Shown here piece by piece: positions 11,746-22,990 of a stretch of 64,000 nucleotides of DNA (its first letter is position 1; each line of letters opens with the position of its first letter). The notes under the pieces are model-generated. The model worked only from the letters and a program-made list of their open reading frames with translations, did not search any database and was not told the origin of the DNA. Source of the stretch: Trichopria drosophilae (lineage: Eukaryota; Arthropoda; Insecta; Hymenoptera; Diapriidae); NCBI GenBank assembly GCA_030407085.1, contig CM059582.1, forward strand, positions 70,079,501 to 70,143,500, read 5' to 3'. The position numbers and the translations under genes are program-made.

Positions 11746-12475
11746 TGGTACCATTACTTAGCATACATTACGCGAACAAATTAATATATATACAGGGTCC
11801 TCCAAAAGTCCAGGGACAGCGAAATATCTCAGCGGGAGTGCATTTTTTTGGGAAAATGTTTCGGACAAAAGTTTTAGGATTTTTTCCGGGCTATTTAATG
11901 GTACCAATTTTATCGTCTTTTATGATGAACCTAATATTATATAATAAAACTTCACTGAAAACGCGATATCTTTTCATTCCAGTGGCTTCTGCAATATTTC
12001 GTGATGTGCAAAATGATAAATTAAAAAAAATAAACTTGACCTTGGAATAACCTTCAAGGTCATGTTCAAGGTCAAATTCCATGGTACCATTAAATATCCA
12101 TGGAAAAATCCTTAAAACTTTGTCAGAAACATTTTCCCCGAAAATTATCTCTCACTGAGTTAATTTGCAATTCCGGGAGTTTTAAGTTTGACCTTGAAAT
12201 AACCCTGCCGAAAAAAACGGCCATACCATATTCGGTCGTAAAACGTTGTGCTCTTTCCAAATCCATGAAAAAAAGCAGTTTCCATTTAAAAAAATAAACT
12301 TAACCTTGGAAAAACATTCAAGGTCATGTTCAAGATCAATATCAATGGTACCGTCTGATAGCCAGGGAAGAATCCTGAAACTTTTGTCAGAAACATTTTA
12401 CCCGAAAATGACCTCTCGCTGAGTCAATTCACAGTTCCCGGATTTTTAAGTGTGGCCTTGAAATGACCTTATGTA
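11700..12475. repeat. diverged repeats with AGGTCA and ATGGTACC landmarks
   Basis: Two direct units lie at 12,040-12,200 and 12,300-12,475 (TTCAAGGTCATGTTCAAG, ATGGTACC, TGTCAGAAACATTTT, GAAAATGACCTCTCGCTGAG). A related unit is inverted at 11,820-11,905. Each unit is about 160-250 bp and rich in ACCTTGA/TCAAGGT. No coding frame is convincing. This is a dispersed non-coding repeat family. Confidence 0.7.
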
Positions 12476-13029
12476 TAGTTTATGCAAATTTTAGCAGTCA
12501 ACCACTTACTTTCTCAATTTCTAATTATTTTTCCCTCATTCTACAAGGTCTTAGCTTTGATTTGGTAAAAAAATTATTCCTGTAGCTGATTCAGATCAAA
12601 AGTTCTACGATTTCGAAAAAAAAGATGATTCCAAGAAAAATATCGTCCTCTTCCACGAGAAGCGATCCAATTTTGACACCGCTATTAGTGCTGAAGAGGC
12701 TCAACGAGCTTATACACGGAAAATACTGTGATGTAGCTGCCGCCCTTTGCGCCATGCAGCTGTCTCCCATCACAGTTGGGGCGGCTACTCGCTCAAATTT
12801 GGGCGAGTAACTGACCCAAACCATGCAGGTAACAGCGCCCTCAGATTATGGAGCGGCTTCTACCTCACGAAAATGTCAGTAATCTTATGGTGCGTAATGC
12901 TACTTACCCACCACGATAGCGATGCAGTATTCCCGATTTACGCGAAGATTTTCGCTTTTCAAAAACGACTGTGGTATAATAATAATAGGAATTGTTCGGG
13001 ATCTAACGTAAGCCGACAAAAGACAATTG
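12476..13029. other. spacer, no gene recognised
   Basis: Carries the inverted 26-bp match to 11,572 at 12,617-12,643. The frames at 12,591-12,824 and 12,747-13,061 overlap on opposite strands and show no family motif. Confidence 0.35.
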
Positions 13030-13030
13030 G

Positions 13031-13209
13031 ATTTTACTTGATTACTTTACTCTCTTTCTAGCTCTCTAACCTAAAAAGTAGGTAAACATCATAGACTTAG
13101 AAGTTTAAGTCTATAGTAAGATTTTACTTGATTACTTTACTCTCTTTCTAGCTCTCTAACCTAAAAAGAGGTAAACATCATAGACTTAGAAGTTTAAGTC
13201 TGTAGTAAA
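13031..13209 (+). repeat. tandem duplication, 90-bp unit, two copies
   Basis: ATTTTACTTGATTACTTTAC starts at 13,031 and again at 13,121. The two 90-bp and 89-bp copies differ by one small indel (AAAAAGTAGG against AAAAAGAGG) and one substitution, so the duplication is recent. Confidence 0.92.
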
Positions 13210-13502
13210 CACGTTTTGAAACGGTAGTTGCACATTTCGGCCTCATTAATTTGATGTTAGAGATTATGTAAGATAACCATAGACTCTTTACAAGAGAGAA
13301 AATTAGTTGCCATTAAATATGAATTTTAAGCACAACTCCGCTTTTTGCACATTTCTGCAAAAAGTGTCAATGTAAGATGGTACTAGCTATTCACCATTAA
13401 GTTTTGTTTAAACAGATATTTTAAAACTATTTATGATGTAAAATATCACAAGAGAATCAATTAGATTATGAATCTGTAAGTCCGTCCCTTTCGCTTTAGT
13501 AG

Positions 13503-14601
13503 AGACCGATTCCATCTCAAATTTCTCCAAATTTGCAGGTGGGGTGTCCGATTTTTCTGTAAATTCGAGAAGTTGTTGAAAATGCTTAGTATAAATATGG
13601 CCTGTTAGTAGTTATACGAAAAAATTTTTTTTTGGGAAGTTATGAGCATGTGCATCCATGAGGTCATAATAGCGTTTTCACACAAATTTTGTTCAAAGGA
13701 TTGCCATTTCATCAAAAATAAATATTTGGTTTTTTCTTTCTCGTCTTATATAAATATTTTTTGTTTATTGAGATATATGGTTTTTTTAAGACGTCTTTAT
13801 AAGACTAGACGCGGAAAACTCTAATGAACAAATTCATTTTTTATTCGTCTCAAAATTCTCAAATTTGACCATGTTATAGCGAGTTGAAGTGAAAAATCTT
13901 GGATTTTCTAGGTTGAAATAAAATCTTGTTTTTGTTGATTATTTAAAAAACTAAAAATCATACAATTTTTTGCAAAAAGAAAAAAAGATGCGTCTTACGA
14001 TTCTGAATAAATCCGAGCACTTTTGAAAATTGATCGTTCGGACAATACTTCTCCAGCAGAATCCGCGCGTATCCCCTTCTTGCATGGAGAGCCTCAATTA
14101 TAGCTAATCAGTTTTTAAGCAAAAAAAAATCCTGCGTCTTTCACAGGCTTTTAGAGACAACCATAAGTATTGGAAAATATTTGTCATTAGTTCATTTAAC
14201 TGCAAAAAAAAATTCAAACAAAAAAAAGGATGTTATTGAGAAAATTGGGTTTTTCGATTTTTCAAAAAACGGTCGCCATTTTGTTAATTTTCAACATTTC
14301 TCAAAATTTCAAACGGGATTCGAAAGAGCATTGAAAATGCTGTAAAAGACGAGACAAAAATAACAAAATATTTATTTTTGATGAAATGGCAGCTCGTTGA
14401 ATAAAATTTGTGAATGTTTTTTCGTGAAAACGCTATTTTGACCTCATGGATGCATATGCTCATAACTTCCCAAAAAAATTTTTTTTCGTATAACTACTAG
14501 CAAGCCGTCTTTATACTAAACATTTTCAACAACTTCTCAAATTTACAGAAAAATCGGACACCCCACCTGCAAATTTGAAAAATTTGAGATGGAATCGGTC
14601 T
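13503..14601. mobile_element. 1.1-kb palindromic foldback element
   Basis: Ends AGACCGATTCCATCTCAAAT at 13,503 and its reverse complement ending at 14,601. The outer arms of about 290 bp pair well (GGTGGGGTGTCCGATTTTTC, AGTTATACGAAAAAA, CATCCATGAGGTCA, GCCATTTCATCAAAAATAAA), and pairing weakens toward the centre near 14,050. No transposase frame. Target duplications are unclear (TAG before, AGA after). Confidence 0.85.
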
Positions 14602-15033
14602 AGATAAAAATTGTATGGATCCATGCTAAGGCTAAAAATAGAAATATTGCCTTAAATTAGTCCATAACCATATTTCTAGATACGTTTTGATGTTACAAAC
14701 TAGGAGAAATTTGTTTCAAATTGATTGGTTATAGTTATCGTGTTAAAAACTTAAAACAAAATAATAAGAACAACAACAAAAACAATAATAATAATAATAA
14801 TAACAGCACAATCTTTAAATACACTGAATGACTTTTTTTATACTTCGATCAGTATCACAATAATACTGCGAACATGAATGCCTCTTTTTCCCCATGCAGA
14901 TACAATAATAAAATGGAGAGGTATATAAATAAATATTAGTCTATGAGAATTCAGTACTTCTTATTCTGTACATAGAACACGTTATATTATGAAAATACAC
15001 TAATTAAAATAACATTACGTACATCTTCGACAA
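14602..15033. other. AT-rich spacer with an AAC/AAT microsatellite
   Basis: A simple repeat of AAC and AAT units lies at about 14,757-14,805. It is otherwise unremarkable and lies 3' of the minus-strand family Y gene, so it may include that gene's former 3' untranslated region. Confidence 0.4.
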
Positions 15034-15586
15034 TTACAGAATATATCGCGAAGCAATGAAATGAACATTGTTCTGTATAATGGACAAGCAAGGCGTAGTA
15101 ACGGGTAAATCTCTAAATATTACAGTTTTATCTTTTTTACGATTAATAACGATGTAAGCGTGAACATGGTCGTCAAATGATATTTCAGTAAATACATTCG
15201 TCTTAAATATAAAATTATTATTTGATTTTGAAATTTGTGTTATTTCGCCAAATTCCTTTCCATTATCTTCGATATTAGTAAAAATGAAAGTACCAATTTT
15301 GTACAATGTACCGCTAATTTCAATTTTGTCGAAATTTTTGTTACATTCATTATCAAATGTTTTAGGTGTTTCATATTGAACATTGTGGATTGTGTTACAC
15401 ATCTGAAGAATTTGCTTTGTTGCTATTGTTTTTAATAAATTTTTGCTGCTACTAGTAGATTGGGCAGTTAATTTTATTCGGCGATGAAAAGCTTCAAAAC
15501 GCACAGAAGAATAATGTATGCAAGGGCCGTTATTTAATAATATTTCAGAATAATGAAGAAGAATATGGAATTCAGGCTATAGGTCT
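15034..15586 (-). pseudogene. family Y gene, C-terminal segment
   Basis: The open frame 15,034-15,504 starts at MRFEAFHRRIKLTAQS and ends at the stop after RYIL. Upstream, the same frame reads HYSEILLNNGPCIHYSSV to the edge of the gypsy LTR at 15,590. The RFEAFHRRIK block is a hallmark of the C-terminal region of a multi-copy arthropod family, where it normally follows a stretch on keeping or finding a held target site. The later part (GTLYKIGTFIFTN, EISFDDHVHAYIV) also fits. The rest of the gene lies 17 kb away at 32,964-33,039 and 38,147-40,147, separated by insertions. Biochemical role unknown. Confidence 0.8.
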
Positions 15587-15590
15587 CCAT

Positions 15591-16930
15591 TGAAACGATT
15601 TCTTTATTAAGGTTATTCAAATCTTTAAAGAATCGTTCAAACATAGAATTAAAATAAATCAATATCGTCAATATCACAAATAAAATAGTAGATCGGAATC
15701 ATTAGGTGCTGAAATAATCAGAATCGTCATATTTGTCATTCAATTAAGATATCTATTTCCATAATTTGAACTTTACAGAATTGAATTCGTCAATGTAACA
15801 ATTCGTCACACGCATATACAAACACACTCGAAGTCTAGAATCTCGCGAATAAAAAATAAGAGTCATAAAATATAAAATGGTCGAGTCTTTTGTAAAATTG
15901 CGTCGAATTGTCAGTCTTTATCGTCAAGTGCCGAAATAAGTTACGCGGACGGAATAAATTACGCGGTACTCAAAAACGCGAACACACATACGTTGCATAC
16001 ACACACATACATTAATATATATAAACATGTCTTACATATGTACACAAGAAAATTTACATAGACATATATCATTTTTATCATTTACGGACGGAAGAGAAAG
16101 AAGCTTACGTCACTTGTTTCCTTCAGCCTCCTTTTCCTTCTTGTTCGGATTGCCTTCCATCCGTCTCGATTAACTTGGGAAATCGGCTGCTGTCACCTGG
16201 TGAATCATGTCTTGATGTCGCACTCCCTCGCGACACCGAAGGAGCGGACCAGCAGCCTCGTGGTAATTTATAATGGGACGAATGGAGTGCCGTCGTCAAT
16301 CAGTGAGATCTTCTTCGTCATCAGTTAGTCCTCGCTGCCTCCATGAATGATTGATTGTGGCTGGCTGTAGAGTTGCGTGGGCCCACTTTTATTTCGGAGC
16401 AGCCAGGGTCTCCGTAGTTGAGGCAGCGAGTCGTCTAGGCGAAGATGCCAGAAGGAAGTCCAGAAAACAAGAGGGATACTTACCGAGGCCAGGTCTTATA
16501 ATACCTCGGTACGTATCCCCATAGCCAATAATGTCGCCGAGTTCCCTTTTTTACGGAGAATCGGGACGGGAACTGCCAAACAATCAAATGTCATTTGATT
16601 GACTTGAATTTGACAGCCCGCCCCTCATTTGAATTTGGAGCGCATGCGCCCCATTGCGGCGACCTTGTCGATGTGCGCATGTCTGAATCGGAGCGCTGCT
16701 GATCCCACGTGGGTTTGGGACCAACATGGCCGACCGGCCGGCGAAAGCGCGCATCGCGTCCTCTGGATATTTTACTTTTTACGCGTTCCCGTCGTTATTT
16801 AGCTTGCCAGCGCATAATCCGCGAATTCTTCATAAGCTGGCAAGCACGTCCATACACTTTTCAACACGGTCCTCTTTCTCTCCGTCGCTCTTTCTCTTTC
16901 GCGCGCGGTAAAATTAAACGGCTCGTTACA
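15591..16930 (-). repeat. 3' LTR of the gypsy element (1,340 bp)
   Basis: On the minus strand it begins TGTAACGAGCC and ends GTTTCA, a TG..CA structure. It matches 31,520-32,959 closely along its length but lacks a block of about 110 bp present there at 32,598-32,710. It also has a short insertion near 16,846-16,860 that the other LTR lacks. Frames at 16,709-16,969 are LTR sequence, not genes. Confidence 0.93.
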
Positions 16931-16933
16931 ACA

Positions 16934-16950
16934 TCCCCCTTTCTTTTTTC
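16934..16950 (-). other. polypurine tract of the gypsy element
   Basis: The minus strand reads GAAAAAAGAAAGGGGGA directly upstream of the 3' LTR. This is the position and composition of the plus-strand primer of LTR retrotransposons. Confidence 0.85.
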
Positions 16951-17173
16951 AGGATCGCGATCGCGGTAAAAGAATCGTCGGGACAGCTCGCAGCGGAAAG
17001 TTCGGGAGATCGGACGCGTGTGTTTTGTGTGCCCATCATCAAAATTAGAGTCAATATAAATAAAAACATAAATAGACATGTGTCAGTGGCATAATGTAGA
17101 TTAATAAAATTTGTCAACAAAGATAAAAAATAAATTAAACATGTGTCAGTGCAATAATGTGTATTATTAATCA
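16951..17173 (-). other. 3' internal end of the gypsy element
   Basis: Short non-coding remainder between the Transib insertion and the polypurine tract. A motif ACATGTGTCAGTG occurs twice, at about 17,077 and 17,138. Confidence 0.5.
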
Positions 17174-17584
17174 CAGTTGTCGGCGACAAAAGTGATTCGT
17201 TACGTCAGTTCTTAAAAGATCGTAATGATTTTTTTTTGTTTTCTTCAGAATTGAGAATACAATATCGCGGTGAACTGGAATTTTTAATATAGGTGGCGTA
17301 TAGCCGCGTAAAATGCATAAAGTAATGACAAAATATGAACATTTTTAAAATATGATAAGATTTTTGAAGATTTAGACCATGTTCTAATTACAGATCATCA
17401 ACATACGATCATATATAGAATTACTAATGATAAACTCAACTGTACAAAAATAATTAGTTAAAAAAAAATTATCCGAATTAAAATGACGAAAAAAGATAAG
17501 AAGTCACAAATTGTATATAAAAACTGCATTCAAGATGTACAAGTTGGCATATGTGTGTGTATATATTGAAGGGGTATATATATA
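17174..17584. repeat. left terminal inverted repeat of the Transib element, outer part
   Basis: Pairs with 26,100-26,557 in inverted orientation (GTGATTCGTTACGTCAGTTC, TAGGTGGCGTATAGCCGCGT, AGATCATCAACATACGATCA). A second, diverged direct copy of part of it lies at 22,470-22,990, so the subterminal region is duplicated. Confidence 0.88.
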
Positions 17585-17587
17585 TAT

Positions 17588-17930
17588 AATACGATTCTGA
17601 ACTTAGATTTTAAAGATTCAAAATGGCGGATGAATTTTTAAGAAGTGAACGGATGTTGCTGAAACTTGTTTCTCGGGGGTTTTCGGGGTCACAGAATACG
17701 ATTCTGAGCTTAGATTTTAAAGATTCAAAATGGCGGATCCAATATGGCGGATGAATTGTTAAGAAGTGAACGGATGTTGCTGAAACTTGTTTCTCGGGGG
17801 TTTTTGGGGTCGCAGAATACGATTCTGAACTTAGATTTGAAAGATTCAAATTGGTGGATCCAATATGGCGGATGAATTTTTGAAAAGTCATTGGGCGTTG
17901 TTGAAACTTGTTCCTTTTTGGAAGATTAAG
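17588..17930 (+). repeat. three direct subrepeats of about 105-120 bp, left side of the W element
   Basis: ATACGATTCTGA recurs at about 17,588, 17,698 and 17,818. Each is followed by TTAGATTT(T/G)(A/G)AAGATTC, CAAAATGGCGGA or a close variant, and GTTGCTGAAACTTGTTTC. An inverted array of the same unit lies at 21,480-21,845, so the arrays form long satellite-like inverted termini. Confidence 0.88.
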
Positions 17931-17995
17931 ATTCTTATTTGGAATATGCCAAATCTTCAGTCAATTCGTTCGAATGTGCGGCATCAACTAAGCTT

Positions 17996-18475
17996 TTAAA
18001 ATTGTGTGGTATGACGCAGACGCAGATGTTGTTCGGCCTGCAGACTAGCACGTGTCGCTTCCCTTTTTAAAGTCGCGCCGATACGATCGCATGCTCCTTT
18101 TCCATGCGCTGTCGCATGAAAATGCCATTCAGCTTCAATGCCGAAATCGATTTTGTGATACATGAGATTACTCATTTGGAATCTATTTTTATAATGTTGT
18201 ACCGCACCATCGGTAACATAAATTACATGTTGTACGCGTGGGCACACTTTTTTTATTTCAGGAATAATAGTTTGTTGCATTACATACACGGCAGATGTAT
18301 CATGAGTAAAGCTGTTTGATAATAATATATTACTAAAATGGATTATTGTACCTTCTGATTTGTAGTAGAAAACGACAGGATGAGCCGTACATTGGTCGTT
18401 GTTGTAATGAAACCCTTGTGCTGCATTTTGCACAACGAATGCGAAGTTTTTCGAGAAATCACTGTGAACTAAGTC
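17996..18475 (-). pseudogene. family W transposase-like gene, inverted partial copy
   Basis: The minus-strand frame 17,996-18,433 (145 residues) reads HYNNDQCTAHPVVFYYKSEG, HVIYVTDGAVQHYKN and FHATAHGKGACDRIG. It matches the plus-strand copy at 20,190-20,560 but retains about 30 residues (HDTSAVYVMQQTIIPEIKK) missing there. The two Asp-containing motifs are consistent with a DDE nuclease fold. It is truncated after SLQAEQH. Upstream, the frame continues to about 18,475 through the first Asp motif, with damage. Confidence 0.78.
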
Positions 18476-18841
18476 GATTCGCAGATGGGGCTGTCAACAG
18501 CAGCGCAAATTAAGTTTCAAAATTATTGGGATTCTGCTTAGTCCTCGAATTAAAAAAAAAATAAATAAGGGAATAATCTTTTTCACTTTCATAAATCCAA
18601 CACATCAACGACTATTGTTATCTTTGTTATTCATTAAACTAAAGATAAAAGATCGATGTCGTGATAGTTAGGATGTACATTTCGCACTCACAACTGTAAA
18701 AAAGTAATATGCAATGCACATTACACTCATGTGGAACACCTGTATCTAGATATATTACATCGATATTAGTACTCGATATCAGGCTTCCTTTTGACCTAAT
18801 GAAAATCCATTTCTACTATGGGAGCTGCGTTTACAGACGCG

Positions 18842-18952
18842 CAGAGCCGCGAATATTGCAACGGCACCTAGCAGCAATAAGCCTTCCACCCGTTTGGGCC
18901 TTAATGGGTTAAGCTGACGCTAGGTGGCATTGCGATTTCCGCGGTTCGATTT
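18842..18952. repeat. short imperfect hairpin
   Basis: GCCGCGAATATTGCAACGGC at 18,847 and GCATTGCGATTTCCGCGGTT near 18,927 are inverted copies, both beside CACCTAG/CTAGGTG. Could be a tiny foldback or a cis element of the W element. No further support. Confidence 0.45.
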
Positions 18953-19186
18953 TGCTCCCGTTATAGAAACGTAACTTCATTTGGTATAATAGAAGACTTG
19001 AAGGAATATGTCGATACTTTATATCTTATATGTTACATGTGTTTCTTTTGCAGTATAAAACGCATATAAATATTTTTAAATAAAATATTGCAGTATATTG
19101 GTGACGCTTGCTATTTGCTACAAGTATTGATTCAAATATTACCTATTAGTGTATAACTTGTATTATCGTTGTGTTCATTACTTACC

Positions 19187-20801
19187 ATGGCGGGGGTTTC
19201 CGATCATAGTGGTAGATCAAATACAGTAATTCGCACAGACAGATGCATAAATCCATTGTGGGAACGTGGTCATATAGGTAAAGTGTTACGAGAAGTTTCG
19301 GAAAATATTTTATTAATGTTTCCGCACTTACCGCAGAAAGCTAGAATTTGCAAAGATTGTAGAAAAAAAAATTCCGAAAAAGAAAAAACACTTTGTACAA
19401 CCGCTAATGAACCTGAAGATGTTCCCGATTCAGAAATAGACATAGACACACCTTCAAATAAAAGAACCCGTTTATCTAGAGAGGCTCAGTTAGAAGCACT
19501 TTTACAGGGTCTGAAAGATAAATTTTCGAGTTTGCCTGAAAATGATCCCTTACGCTTGACTATTTTAACAATACCTCCACAATGCTGGAGTATACGTGCA
19601 ATAGCTTTAGAATTTGGAACATCCTATCGAACTGCAAAGAATGGTCGTGATTTGAGAAACAAACTGGGCATGTTAGCAGTACCTTGTCCAAAACAAGGAA
19701 AGACCATACCTACACAGACAATTAAAAAAGTAATTGAATTTTACGAAAACGATAGTAACAGCCGAATTCTGCCGCACAAAAATGACTGAATATCAGTGAG
19801 AGTTATTGGACACAACCAAACAGTTCAAAAACGGTTATTACTCAGTGAAGTGAATAAACTGCATGAACTATTTAAAATAGAGAATCCTGAATTTCCAATT
19901 GGCTTAAGTAAGTTTTATGAACTTAGGCCAAAATGGAGCGGCCTAACTTGGATAAATTTTCAGATTACGTATCGCGTGTTTTGGAAGAGAATGAAATTTC
20001 GCAAATTCTTTGCAGCACATGGCAATCCACTGACAGATGTGCATTGATAAAAGAATGTTTTTCAATAGATACTTATGTTGACACACTGTGCTCTAGATTG
20101 CCTGAATTCGTATTGCACCACTTTATTTCTAAGAGTCAGTCGCAATATGTAGAAGAACGTAAAGCGAACCTTCAATACGGTGAAGTATTATTTCACAGTG
20201 ATTTCTCGGAAAACTTCGCATTCGTTGTACAAAATGCAGCACAAGGGTTTCATTACAACAACGACCAGTGTACGGTTCATCCTGTCGTTTTCTATTTCAA
20301 ATCAGAAGGTACAATAATCCATTGTAGTAATATATTATTACACGCGTACAACATGTAATTTATGTTACCGATGGTGCGGTACAACATTATAAAAATAGAT
20401 TCCAAATGAGTAATCTCATGTATCACAACATCGATTTCGGCATTGATGCTGAATTGCATTTTCATGCGACAGCGCATGGAAAAGGAGCACGCGATGGTAT
20501 CGGCGCGACTTTAAAAAGGGAAGCAACGCGTGCTAGTCTTCAGGCCGAAGGAAATTCAGCAATTTTGAACGCAGAAGCTCTATATATCTGGGCAAAAAAT
20601 AAGTTCAAAAATATTCAATTTTTCTACTATACTAAACAAACACACGAGAAAGCTCAGAGATTTCTAAATAAGAGATTTACAGTTGCCCCAGCCGTGCCAA
20701 ATATTCGAATGCCACATGCATTCGTACCAGATTCAAGTAAGATATTGAATGTTATGATATACTCAAGTGCTATTAATCCCACTAGTAAAGTCCAGTACTG
20801 A
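19187..20801 (+). pseudogene. family W transposase-like gene, long copy
   Basis: Starts at the ATG at 19,187 (MAGVSDHSGR) in a good context; an in-frame ATG lies 18 bp upstream. The N-terminal zinc-binding-like region shows DRCINPLW and ARICKDCRKKN. A charged linker (SKRTRLSREAQLE-like) and a helical region follow. It then shifts frame near 19,790 and again near 19,930. The catalytic-like segments are FHSDFSENFAFVVQNAAQ (20,188) and VTDGAVQHYKN (20,362), with HATAHGKGARDGIGATLKR (20,463) after them. About 30 residues between the first two are deleted, and the frame shifts there. The C-terminal end runs to the stop at 20,801. I know the family as multi-copy in arthropods. DDE nuclease is inference from the motifs. 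The gene cannot be functional. Confidence 0.8.
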
Positions 20802-21009
20802 AGTTATTGACAATTTTTAAATTTAAAATGACGTTATATTCTTAATATTGATATTGCTATTATTTCTACCATTATTGACTGCTATTAAATATTTAAGAAA
20901 TCAAGAAATGATTTTTATTGTAAACCTTTAGCAGACGGGTTTTTCAGAGCTTATGACAATGTTCGATTACTTTTTCCGTTTTTAAATTATATGATTAATA
21001 TGATTCTCC

Positions 21010-21100
21010 CTTTTGTGAGAGGCAAGGGGACTCACTTCCAAAAAGCACCCCAATTCGTGAGAGTCAAGGGGACTCACTTTCAAAAAGCACCCCAATGGGA
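21010..21100 (+). repeat. tandem duplication, about 45-bp unit, two copies
   Basis: GGGGACTCACTTCCAAAAAG and GGGGACTCACTTTCAAAAAG lie 45 bp apart, each followed by CACCCCAA. It lies in the 3' part of the W element. Confidence 0.85.
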
Positions 21101-21479
21101 TGAGAACCCTATCACGTCCGCGTCGTTCATCCTGGGTAATGCTAAGAAGGGCATGATTTTTAGATGCATCTGCATCGAAAACGAAACTCGCTCCGAATTG
21201 ACGATACAAAATCAACATCACTTCAAGAGCTGCGGGAAATGTCGGAAGAGAAACACGACAATCTAACTTTACAGGTAATAGTGCCTCCTGGCGATGGCAA
21301 CAGCTGTTACATATACGGTTCAGAGGTCGTAACTTCTTAAATCCGAAGGTTGCAATAATTCAATAAACGACTTGTGTTCATACTCATATTATAACACTAT
21401 ACCCCTACTAGAGGTAAGCTATTCTATGTTTAACCGATTTTCGACATTATTTTGGTACTATACAATTTTTAATTTAGCT

Positions 21480-21845
21480 TTGTCATCCACCAGATTCGTA
21501 TTGTACGACCCCAAAACTCCCCGAGGAACAAGTTTCAACCACGACCAATCACTTTTTGAAAATTCATCCGCCACATTGGATCCGCCATTTTGAATCTTTA
21601 AAATTTAAGTTCAGAATCGTATTCTGCGACCCCAAAAACCCCCAGAGAAACAAGTTTCAGCAACATCCGATCACTTTTTAAAAATTCATCGGCCATATTG
21701 GATCCGCCATTTTGAATTTTTAAAATCTAAGTTCAGAATCGTATTCTGCGACCCCGAGAACCACCGAGAAACAAGTTTCAGCAACATCCGATCACTTTTT
21801 ACAAATTCTTCCGCCATATTGGATCCGCCATTTTGAATTTCAAAA
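21480..21845 (-). repeat. inverted array of W-element subrepeats, right side
   Basis: Three units containing GTATTCTGCGACCCC (or GTATTGTACGACCCC), AACAAGTTTCA, ATTGGATCCGCCATTTTGAA and TAAGTTCAGAATC. They are the reverse complement of the array at 17,588-17,930. A weaker trace (GGAGCCGCCATTTTGAATTT) continues near 21,985. Confidence 0.88.
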
Positions 21846-22122
21846 TTCTATTACGAGATTCGTAATTGGAGCATCCAATAACAAAGAACTAAATTCTAAA
21901 ATGGTTTTTTTCTTAGGCACAAAAAACTGTATGAAAGGTTTTTACTCTCGTTTTCGAAAGTGTGGTCTTTTTAAGCACCGTATTGGAGCCGCCATTTTGA
22001 ATTTTCAAAAATACCACACGGAAATTAAAAGTAGATATACTGAGCTAAATTTTAAGCCCTGAAACAATTTTTTTGGCGGTAATGAATTTGGCCAGCCAAG
22101 TGATCCGGTTGACGTGGAATGC

Positions 22123-22125
22123 CCG

Positions 22126-22163
<38 letters not shown>
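22123..22163. repeat. TA dinucleotide run
   Basis: About 20 TA units at the right junction of the W element with the resumed Transib arm. It explains the Ile-Tyr-rich minus-strand frame here. Confidence 0.95.
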
Positions 22164-22169
<6 letters not shown>

Positions 22170-22469
22170 TATAGGGCTGTAATCTATATATAATAATAGT
22201 TATATACAATCCATTTTTCCCAGGCTTATAAAAGATATAGGTTTTGTATTTCAAAGAATATTTTGAAATATCATTTTTTATTCATTTAACCCCTCTTGGT
22301 CCTGTTTTTCCTAAGTGGAGAAACATATAAGCCCTTTCATCATACTTACGGTGTCACTTGAGAAAGGTTTTTCAAATTTTTTTTTAGTTTTTTAATTTTC
22401 AAATTTTTTTATTTTTTCTTTATTAAAAAAACTTTACACAAATTTTATATTGAAGGTGTACAAACTGAT

Positions 22470-22990
22470 ATATAGTGTCAAGGAAAATACTATATCACGA
22501 TATATCGTAGTAATCTGGAATTTTGAATATAGGTGGAATAGAACCTCCATAAAGGCACAATGTAGTGACGAAATATGAAAATCTCTAAAATATGAAAAGA
22601 TTTTTGAGGTTTTATAAAATGTTCTACATGAAGAACATTACCCAGTGAATGAAAAATAATTGGGTGAAATTCTCCAATCCCAAAAATATATTAAAATTGG
22701 CACTTATAATAATTGAATTAATTCCTTTGAATTCGAATTCAATTCCTTTTAATTCAAATTTTGTTACTTTTGGAATTGGTGAATTCAATGCAATTCTTTT
22801 TTATTTGCTGAGTACCATAAGATCGTGTTGAGAATTACTAATGTTAAATGTAAAGTTTGTAAAAATAAAATGTTAAAAGAACATTAGCTGGATCAAGATT
22901 ATGACAAAAGATATTAAGAAGTATACCAATTTTATATAAACGTATTTTCGAAGGCTTGCAGTTTGTCATAATAACCTTAATTAGGCTGAA
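22470..22990 (+). repeat. second subterminal copy in the left Transib arm, with a MITE inside
   Basis: Matches 17,265-17,560 in direct orientation (TAGGTGGAATAGAACCTCC against TAGGTGGCGTATAGCCGCG, GAAAAGATTTTTGA, AGAATTACTAATG). It is split by a 175-bp element at 22,640-22,814 whose ends ACCCAGTGAATGAAAAATAA and its approximate complement TTTTTTATTTGCTGAGTA are inverted. Confidence 0.7.

Larger units (their letters stand above)
17585..22130 (+). mobile_element. nested DNA element carrying family W genes
   Basis: Interrupts the left arm of the Transib element between TATATA stretches at 17,573-17,584 and 22,123-22,163. It has inverted arrays of about 120-bp subrepeats near both ends and two inverted copies of a DDE-like gene. 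The right margin (about 22,085-22,110) carries CCACGTCAACCGGATCACTT on the minus strand, which I could not find at the left margin. Left-end loss or a different left border is therefore possible. Confidence 0.65.

Noticed and set aside
16709..17189. Open frames in the left LTR region
   Set aside because: Fall within LTR and polypurine/internal end sequence, partly repeated in the right LTR, no domain.
17172..17200. Heptamer/nonamer-like signal (CACAG... ACAAAAG) at the Transib left end, resembling a V(D)J recombination signal
   Set aside because: The spacer is neither 12 nor 23, and the right end lacks the CA, so the resemblance is not supported.
22045..22254. Minus-strand frame with poly Ile-Tyr
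   Set aside because: Caused by the TA dinucleotide run.
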